A stretch of 8,957 bases of DNA from JACVRW01 sp036407035 (GTDB lineage: Bacteria; Actinomycetota; Thermoleophilia; Solirubrobacterales; Thermoleophilaceae), in contig DASXAA010000003.1 of NCBI GenBank assembly GCA_036407035.1, positions 1-8,957 of the forward strand. The letters are read 5' to 3'. Shown here piece after piece: positions 1 through 5,217 of the stretch. Under the pieces are notes generated by a model. The model was given only the letters and a program-made list of their open reading frames with translations, was not told the origin of the DNA and did no database searches. The translations under genes were made by a program, and so were the position numbers. Positions within the stretch are counted from its first letter, which is position 1, and every line of letters starts with the position of its first letter.

Positions 1-65
1 ACCTCGGGCCGGCACTGCGCGACGGTGCGGGCCACCGCCCGGGAGCCCTCGATCTGCTCAAGCAT
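1..65 (-). CDS. porA: 2-oxoacid:ferredoxin oxidoreductase, alpha subunit (5' end only)
   Basis: Only the first 21 codons lie in the window; the gene runs off the left edge. The peptide begins MLEQIEGSRAVARTVAQCRP, which matches the usual start of PorA-type alpha subunits (EGSxAVAxxVxxCRPEV, normally followed by the pyrimidine-domain YPITPQT motif, here outside the window). The alpha subunit carries the thiamine-diphosphate pyrimidine-binding domain of the enzyme that interconverts acetyl-CoA plus CO2 and pyruvate with ferredoxin. The ATG at 65-63 is preceded by a GGGAGAG ribosome-binding site 7 bases upstream. It overlaps the end of the gamma-subunit gene by 8 bases (ATGCTTGA), so the two are probably translationally coupled. 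The exact 2-oxoacid substrate (pyruvate or another) cannot be fixed from 21 residues. Confidence 0.75.
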   Translation of the reverse strand, partial: MLEQIEGSRAVARTVAQCRPE

Positions 66-690
66 GCGCAGGCTCTCCCGCGTGCTCGCGCACGAGCTCG
101 AAGGCCTCGAGTGCCGCTGCGGCGTTGCCGTCTCCGGCGGCTCCCCGGAAGCGTTCGCGAATCGCGCGCTCGACCGACTGGATGCTGACGACGCCCGTCT
201 GGGCCGCCAGGCCTCCGAGCAGAGCGGCATTCGGTAGCGGACGCCCCAGGTGCCGGCGGGCAAGCTCGCTCGCGGGGAAGGTGAGAATCCGTTCGGGACG
301 GAAGCGCGCAGCAAACTCCCCGAGCCCGAGTTCGTCGAGGCCACGGCCAGTGTTGATCAGGATGTAGCCGTCTTCGCGGAGTCCGCCGAAGACGTCGACC
401 TGGTGGAGCAGCGTCGGGTCCTGCACGATCAGGGCGTCCGGCTCGGCGATCGGCTCGCGCGTGCGTATCGCCCGGTCGCCGATCCGGCAGAAGGCAACCA
501 CCGGCGCGCCGGTCCGCTCCGAACCGAAGCTGGGGAACGCCTGGGCGTGCCGGCCATCGAGGAAAGCCGCCACCGACAAGAGCTCCGCGGCTGTGACGAC
601 ACCCTGGCCGCCGCGCCCGTGTATTCGGACCTCGAACACCCGGTAAGCGTCGCGTACCCGCCCGCGGCGGTCATCAGCGAACCGCACCAC
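58..690 (-). CDS. porG: 2-oxoacid:ferredoxin oxidoreductase, gamma subunit (pyruvate synthase type)
   Basis: Encodes 210 residues from a GTG at 690-688. The family signature is clear: IHGRGGQGVVTAAELL near residues 23-38, then AFPSFGSERTGAPVVAF and a D-A-L-I-V-Q-D segment, all typical of the gamma domain of pyruvate/2-ketoisovalerate:ferredoxin oxidoreductases (about 180-195 residues). The gamma subunit is a cytosolic structural part of the enzyme that reversibly makes pyruvate from acetyl-CoA and CO2 using reduced ferredoxin. Homologues usually begin just before the IHGRGGQG motif, so the internal GTG at 639-637 (giving VFEVRIHGRGG, 193 residues) may be the real start; neither site has a convincing Shine-Dalgarno sequence. 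It follows the magnesium-pump gene by 15 bases and overlaps porA by 8. A ferredoxin-like delta gene, often found between gamma and alpha, is absent here. Confidence 0.88.
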   Translation of the reverse strand: MVRFADDRRGRVRDAYRVFEVRIHGRGGQGVVTAAELLSVAAFLDGRHAQAFPSFGSERTGAPVVAFCRIGDRAIRTREPIAEPDALIVQDPTLLHQVDVFGGLREDGYILINTGRGLDELGLGEFAARFRPERILTFPASELARRHLGRPLPNAALLGGLAAQTGVVSIQSVERAIRERFRGAAGDGNAAAALEAFELVREHAGEPAHA

Positions 691-696
691 GGCCGT

Positions 697-711
697 CAGT
701 AGTGACTACTG
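697..711. repeat. Perfect 15-bp palindrome at the mgtA/porG junction
   Basis: CAGTAGT, one central base, then ACTACTG: two perfect 7-base inverted arms. It covers the TAG stop of the magnesium-pump gene (708-706) and sits 7 bases upstream of the first possible porG start (690). It is more AT-rich than its surroundings. It could be an operator for a dimeric regulator acting on porGA, or a weak mRNA hairpin at the stop codon; a chance palindrome is possible. There is no U-tract, so it is not an intrinsic terminator. Confidence 0.45.
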
Positions 712-3333
712 AATCGCGCGTACCCGCGGCCCGTGACGCGTGCTCCAGCGCGACGCGCGGTGGTGGATCCGGCGCTGGCGGGGCGGACGCGGGCGCGCGA
801 TCGGCATGCCGCGGGTCGAGACGGCGTAGAAACGGCACTTGCCGAGCTCGACGAGCACGAGGTAAAGCAGGATCATCGCCACGAGCACTGCCAGGAATGT
901 CGCGGGGAGTGCCGTGAAGCCAAGGGTGTCGGCGAGCGGGGAGTAGGGGAGCAGGGTCCCGACCGCGACCACCGTCAGGGTCGACACCGTGAGCGGGACG
1001 CTCGGGCGACTGCGGAAGAACGGCACGCGCCGGGTGCGGATCGCGAAGATGATCAGGCTCTGGGTGGCGAGCGACTCCACGAACCAGCCCGACCGGAACA
1101 GCGGCGCGTGCGCGTCGAAGACCCAGAGCATGATCCCGAACGTCGCGAAGTCGAAGATCGAGCTGATCGGCCCGAAGAACGTCATGAAGCGCCGGATGAG
1201 CTTGATGTCCCAGTGGGCCGGGCGCCGCAGCTGCTCCTCGTCGACGTTGTCGGTAGGGATCGTCATCTCGCTCACGTCGTAGAGCAGGTTGTTGAGCAGG
1301 ATCTGCGTCGGCAGCATCGGGAGGAAGCTGAGGAACAGGGACGCGCCGCCCGCGCTGAACATGTTTCCGAAGTTCGACGAGGTCCCCATCAGGACGTACT
1401 TCATCGTGTTGGCGAAGATCCGCCGTCCCTCGACCACCCCGCCGGCGAGGATGCCGAGGTCCTTCTCGAGCAGGACGATGTCGGCCGCGTCCTTGGCCAC
1501 GTCGGTGGCACTCTCCACCGAGATGCCGACGTCCGCGTCATGCAGCGCGACCGCGTCGTTCACGCCGTCGCCCAGGAACCCCACCGTCTGACCGAGCTGG
1601 CGCTGCGCCTTGATGACGCGCGATTTCTGGTCGGGAGTCACGCGGGCGAAGATCGTCGTGTGCGGCAGGGCCTCGGCCAGGGCGGCGTCGGTCAGCTCCG
1701 CGAGCTCGCTCCCGGTGAGGGTCCCGAGAACGTCGAGGCCGAGGTCGCCGCACACCTTCTGCGCGACGCGATCGTTGTCGCCGGTGATCACCTTCACCTC
1801 CACGCCCAGCCGGTGCAGGCGGGCGAGCGCGTCGGCGGCGTCCCCCTTGGGCCTGTCGAAGAAGGCGAGGAAGCCCACCAGCCCGAGGTCGTGCTCATCC
1901 TCCGGCCCGAGCCCGGCTTGCGTGCGCGGGACCTCGCGCTCGGCCACCGCGATCACGCGGCTCCCACCGGCGAATTGACGGTCGAGTGCGGCCCGCGCCG
2001 AGGCCCCGACCTCCTGGCAGCGATCGAGCACGATCTCGGGCGCCCCCTTGACGATCACCCGGCGGCGGCCGCCGGCTTCGACCAGGACCGAAGCGAGCCG
2101 GCGTTGATAGTCGAACGGCAGGTCGGCGATGCGAGTCTGGTGGTCGAGCCCCAGCTCGCCGGCACGCGGTGCCTGCCAGAGCGCACGGTCGAGCTGGTTG
2201 CCGCCGACAACTCGGCCGTCGGTGAGCACGGCGTCGTTACAGAGAAGGCCCGCGCGCAGCACGTCGTCGGAGGCGTTCCCGGCCGCGTCGAGGGCGGCGT
2301 CGAACACGATCCGGCCCTCGGTCAGCGTGCCGGTCTTGTCGGTGAACAGCACCTCGATGTTGCCGAGGTCCTCGATGCTGACCAGGCGCTTGACCACCAC
2401 CGACTGCTCGGCGAGGCGCTTGGCGCCGGTCGAGAGGCTGACGGTGACGATCGCGGGCAGCAGCTGAGGCGTGAGCCCGACGGCGATCGCGAGCGCGAAC
2501 AGCACCGAGTCGAGCGTCGAGTGGCCGAGAGCGAGGTTGAGCACGAGGATCGAGCCCGCGAGCAAGGTCGTGATCCGGACGAGCAGCAGGGAGAAATCGC
2601 TCAGCCCGCGTTGAAACGACGTGCGGGGCTGGCGGTCGCCGAGCCGGAGAGCGATGGCACCGAACTCGGTGGCGGCGCCGGTTTGAACGACGACACCCGT
2701 GGCGTCGCCCTCGCGGACGACCGTGCCCATGAACGCGCACGACCTCAGGTCGAGAGGCGACTCGGGCTTTTCGCACGCGTCGGCGGTCTTCTCAGCCGGC
2801 AGGGACTCGCCCGTCAGGACCGCCTCGTCGCACTCGAGGCCGTTCGCCTCGAGCAGCCGCAGGTCGGCGGGCACGACATCGCCCACTCCGAGCCGTACGA
2901 CGTCACCGGGAACGAGCTTCGTCACGTCCACCGGCGCGGCCTCGCTGTCGCGAAGCGCGAGGGCGGTGTGACGCAACTGGGAGTGCAGCGCCTCGACGGC
3001 GCGCTCCGATCGGTACTCGTTGAAGAACCCGAGCCCGACGCTGAGCCCGATGATCCCCAGGATGATCGCCGCGTCGGTGCCCTCCCCGACGAACGCCGAG
3101 GTGAGGGCGGCCGCAACCAGCAGGATCAACAACGGGTTACGCAGCTGACGCAGCAGGACCCGGAACGGCTGGGCGCCGTGGCTGCGGAGCGCGTTGGGGC
3201 CGACCGCCGCCAGGCGCGACTGCGCCTCGGCGGTCGAGAGCCCGCCGGGCGCCGAGCCGAGCCGGTCTAGAACCTCCGCGGGCGCGGCGCTAGCCGACCA
3301 GGACAGCGTGGGGGGTCGACGGCTCGTGGCCAC
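706..3333 (-). CDS. mgtA: P3B-type magnesium-translocating P-type ATPase (MgtA family)
   Basis: Encodes 875 residues from a GTG start, close to the family length (E. coli MgtA about 900). Domains in order: N-terminal cation-ATPase domain (about 13-80), actuator domain with TGES at 174-177, M4 with GLTPQLLP at 286-293, phosphorylation site DKTGTLTEG with Asp332, KGAPE at 429-433, TGDN at 517-520, hinge GDGVNDAVAL at 588-597, M6 with NNLLYDVSEMTIPTDNVD at 681-698, then hydrophobic M7-M10 up to about residue 830. The LLYD-S--IP and SSIFD motifs are specific to MgtA/MgtB rather than calcium or heavy-metal pumps. The family drives Mg2+ into the cytoplasm. Two things are odd: Gln290 in M4 and Glu689 in M6 reverse the E. 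coli pattern (Glu, Gln), and residues 844-875 form a very basic tail (10 Arg, 3 His). The start is 9 bases after the DUF47 stop with no clear Shine-Dalgarno, suggesting translational coupling. Confidence 0.93.
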   Translation of the reverse strand: MATSRRPPTLSWSASAAPAEVLDRLGSAPGGLSTAEAQSRLAAVGPNALRSHGAQPFRVLLRQLRNPLLILLVAAALTSAFVGEGTDAAIILGIIGLSVGLGFFNEYRSERAVEALHSQLRHTALALRDSEAAPVDVTKLVPGDVVRLGVGDVVPADLRLLEANGLECDEAVLTGESLPAEKTADACEKPESPLDLRSCAFMGTVVREGDATGVVVQTGAATEFGAIALRLGDRQPRTSFQRGLSDFSLLLVRITTLLAGSILVLNLALGHSTLDSVLFALAIAVGLTPQLLPAIVTVSLSTGAKRLAEQSVVVKRLVSIEDLGNIEVLFTDKTGTLTEGRIVFDAALDAAGNASDDVLRAGLLCNDAVLTDGRVVGGNQLDRALWQAPRAGELGLDHQTRIADLPFDYQRRLASVLVEAGGRRRVIVKGAPEIVLDRCQEVGASARAALDRQFAGGSRVIAVAEREVPRTQAGLGPEDEHDLGLVGFLAFFDRPKGDAADALARLHRLGVEVKVITGDNDRVAQKVCGDLGLDVLGTLTGSELAELTDAALAEALPHTTIFARVTPDQKSRVIKAQRQLGQTVGFLGDGVNDAVALHDADVGISVESATDVAKDAADIVLLEKDLGILAGGVVEGRRIFANTMKYVLMGTSSNFGNMFSAGGASLFLSFLPMLPTQILLNNLLYDVSEMTIPTDNVDEEQLRRPAHWDIKLIRRFMTFFGPISSIFDFATFGIMLWVFDAHAPLFRSGWFVESLATQSLIIFAIRTRRVPFFRSRPSVPLTVSTLTVVAVGTLLPYSPLADTLGFTALPATFLAVLVAMILLYLVLVELGKCRFYAVSTRGMPIARPRPPRQRRIHHRASRWSTRHGPRVRAIQ

Positions 3334-3342
3334 GCTCGGACG

Positions 3343-3957
3343 CTAACTCTGCTTCAGCACCGCGTACCAGACGCGTTCTGCCACTCGCACCAGCTCGTCG
3401 CTCGTGCGCGAGAGCCGCCGGTAGAGCTCGCGCTTGGCCGCCACCTCGCGCAGGTCGTCCGTGTCGACCAGCGCCGACATCGCGGCTCTGTACAGCTTCT
3501 CGATTCGTCGCTGACTCGACACCGCGGCGTCAGCCGCTTCGGTGGCATCGGTGCTGCTCCCCGCAGCGAGCGCGCCGAACGCGGCGGCGATGTGCCGCGT
3601 TCCTTCCGCCAGCTCGGCGGCCATCTCGGCGATGGCCTCGTCCGGGCCTGCCTGCATCACCTCGGCCTCGCGCACGGCGTTCTTGGCGCCGTTCACCAGT
3701 TCGTCGATTCCGGATGAAAGCTCGAACAGGTCCTCGGGCTCGAGGGGAGTGCTGAAGGCGACGCTCAGGGCTTGGCGCAGCTGACGCTTGCACGCGTCGG
3801 CGCGGTGCTCGCAGGCACGCAGGCGATCCGCCGCACCAGGATCTCCATCGGCCCACGCCACGAGAGCCTCGACGCCCTCGACGGTGACATCGGTCTGTTG
3901 CTGGAGCACCCCGAGCACGTCGGGGTTCTCCGGCAGGAACCAGCGGCGAAGTCTCAT
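3343..3957 (-). CDS. DUF47 / PhoU-like protein, Pit accessory protein
   Basis: Encodes 204 residues beginning MRLRRWFLPENPDVLGVL. The protein is predicted to be all-helical and soluble, about the family length (200-215). It has the PhoU/DUF47 layout: an E-H-R-A-D element (Glu50, Asp54) followed by TPLEPEDLFELSSGIDELVN (70-89), the acidic spacing that binds metal clusters in PhoU-like folds, then a second helical half with KRELYRRLSRTSDELVRVAE. DUF47 proteins are widely found next to pit genes and are thought to modulate the transporter. The ATG at 3957-3955 overlaps the pit stop (ATGA) and has a purine-rich GGTGGGA upstream. This start was preferred over longer in-frame options because these would run inside pit and give low-complexity, arginine-rich sequence. 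Its TAG stop is in the same frame as the downstream magnesium-pump gene. Confidence 0.9.
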   Translation of the reverse strand: MRLRRWFLPENPDVLGVLQQQTDVTVEGVEALVAWADGDPGAADRLRACEHRADACKRQLRQALSVAFSTPLEPEDLFELSSGIDELVNGAKNAVREAEVMQAGPDEAIAEMAAELAEGTRHIAAAFGALAAGSSTDATEAADAAVSSQRRIEKLYRAAMSALVDTDDLREVAAKRELYRRLSRTSDELVRVAERVWYAVLKQS

Positions 3958-4958
3958 TGGATTCCCACCCAGATGCGGACGGTACCCGCCCCGAGAAGAG
4001 CGCTGGCGGGCAGCGTCAGCAGCCAGGCAACCGCCATCGCGCGGACCACCGCCCAGCGCACATGGCGCCACCGCCGCCGCCCGCCGCCGACACCGATCAC
4101 CGATGAGGCGACCACCTGCGTGGTCGAAACGGGCGCGCCCGCAAAGGAGGCGCCGAGGATCACCGCCGTCGACGCGCTCTGGCTCGCGAACCCGTCGAGC
4201 GGAGCCAGGTGGGTGATGCGGCGGCCGATGGTACGCACGATCCGCCAACCCCCGAGCGCGGTGCCCAGCGTCAGCATGAAGCCCGCCGAGAACTTGACCC
4301 ACAGCGGCACAGAGAAGGACTCGATGTGCCCGGTGGCCAGCAGCAGCGCCGCGATCACGCCCATGCTCTTCTGTGCGTCATTGGCACCGTGGCTCAGCGA
4401 GAGGCCGGCCGACATCACCCATTCGGCACCCCGAATCGGCGAGTGAATGCGGCGGGTTGCGCGCCGCACCATTAGCTGGTTGAGGCGCCTGAAGCCGAAG
4501 CCGAACCCAAGGCCGATCACGGGCGACACCGCCAGGGCGATGAGCACGCCGAACACGCCGACCGGCCGCCAGCCGTCCAGCCCGCCCCAATTCACCGCGT
4601 GTATGCCGGCGGTGGCGACGGCGGCGCCCACGAGCCCTCCGACCAGCGCGTGACCCGAGCTCGACGGCAGCCCGCGCCACCACGTCAGGATGCTCCACAC
4701 CACCGCGCCGAAGAGGCCGGAGCCGATCACCGCGACCGCCTCCGACGGGGAGACGGTGACGATCCCGGCGATGGTGTTCGCCACGGCGGTCCCGATGACG
4801 AGAGCGCCGATGATGTTGAACACGGCGGCCAGGACGATCGCTTGGCTCGGGCGCGCACCCCGGGTGGCAACGAGCGTGGCGATGGCGTTCGCGGCATCGT
4901 GGAAGCCATTCATCAGCGCGAACGCAAGAGCGAACGCAACCGCCAACCCGAGGCCCAT
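3954..4958 (-). CDS. pit: Low-affinity inorganic phosphate transporter, Pit family (PiT/PHO4)
   Basis: Encodes 334 residues, a usual size for short bacterial Pit permeases. It has the two inverted PHO4 signatures: GFHDAANAIATLVATR at 18-33 and LSHGANDAQKSMGVIAALL at 188-206. Other conserved elements are LPSSSGHALVGGL (97-109) and APVSTTQVVASSVIGV (275-290). About ten hydrophobic segments place it in the cytoplasmic membrane. Characterised bacterial Pit proteins co-transport neutral metal-phosphate complexes (such as MgHPO4) with protons. The cytoplasmic loop between the two halves is short (about 155-180). It starts 11 bases after the DUF1918 stop and ends in a four-base overlap with its DUF47 partner, so the pair is certainly one transcription unit. 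No obvious Shine-Dalgarno precedes the ATG. Being beside a magnesium pump and a phosphate-releasing enzyme fits its role, but the transported species is inferred. Sulfate permeases share the fold and are a less likely alternative. Confidence 0.93.
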   Translation of the reverse strand: MGLGLAVAFALAFALMNGFHDAANAIATLVATRGARPSQAIVLAAVFNIIGALVIGTAVANTIAGIVTVSPSEAVAVIGSGLFGAVVWSILTWWRGLPSSSGHALVGGLVGAAVATAGIHAVNWGGLDGWRPVGVFGVLIALAVSPVIGLGFGFGFRRLNQLMVRRATRRIHSPIRGAEWVMSAGLSLSHGANDAQKSMGVIAALLLATGHIESFSVPLWVKFSAGFMLTLGTALGGWRIVRTIGRRITHLAPLDGFASQSASTAVILGASFAGAPVSTTQVVASSVIGVGGGRRRWRHVRWAVVRAMAVAWLLTLPASALLGAGTVRIWVGIQ

Positions 4959-4969
4959 GACCCGGGGAG

Positions 4970-5191
4970 CTACCGCGGCTTGTGCTCGAAGTGCTCGACG
5001 TAGGCGTCCGAGCTCGGATAGAAGCGGCTCACGCGCCCGTCGTCCTCCCAGCGCACGACGAACGGCGGCGCCCCGTCCTCGCCCAGGACCTCCAGGACCT
5101 CGGCATCGCGGGGGAGCTCGCCGACGTGATGTCCTCGGATCACGAGGCGGTCGCCCGGTGCGGCGCGTAGCACTGACTGGCTCCTCTGCAT
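4970..5191 (-). CDS. DUF1918 domain protein
   Basis: Encodes 73 residues. The core APGDRLVIRGHHVGE (11-25), then EVLEVLGEDGAPPFVVRWEDDGR (31-53) and FYPSSDAYVEH, is the DUF1918 pattern: a small beta-rich, SH3-like fold found mainly in Actinobacteria and of unknown biochemical role. No signal peptide or membrane segment is seen. The ATG at 5191-5189 is favoured because a GGAGG lies four bases upstream (GGAGGTCCA-ATG). An in-frame ATG at 5221-5219 overlaps the PEP synthase stop as ATGA and would add ten residues; coupled initiation there is possible. The gene sits 26 bases after ppsA and 11 bases before pit. A regulatory or binding role in the operon is conceivable, but nothing in the sequence proves it. 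Confidence 0.85.
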   Translation of the reverse strand: MQRSQSVLRAAPGDRLVIRGHHVGELPRDAEVLEVLGEDGAPPFVVRWEDDGRVSRFYPSSDAYVEHFEHKPR

Positions 5192-5194
5192 TGG

Positions 5195-5200
5195 ACCTCC
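5195..5200 (-). promoter_or_regulatory. Ribosome-binding site of the DUF1918 gene
   Basis: GGAGGT on the minus strand, with three further bases before the ATG at 5191. It decides the start of the DUF1918 gene over the in-frame ATG at 5221, which relies only on overlap with the ppsA stop. Confidence 0.6.
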
Positions 5201-5217
5201 CTCATTTCGGCTGCTGG

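Noticed and set aside
733..3270. Plus-strand open frame of 845 codons opposite the magnesium-pump gene
   Set aside because: Its product is a low-complexity sequence rich in Arg, Glu, Asp, His and Gly with no domain, while the opposite strand encodes a full P-type ATPase. It results from high GC at third positions.
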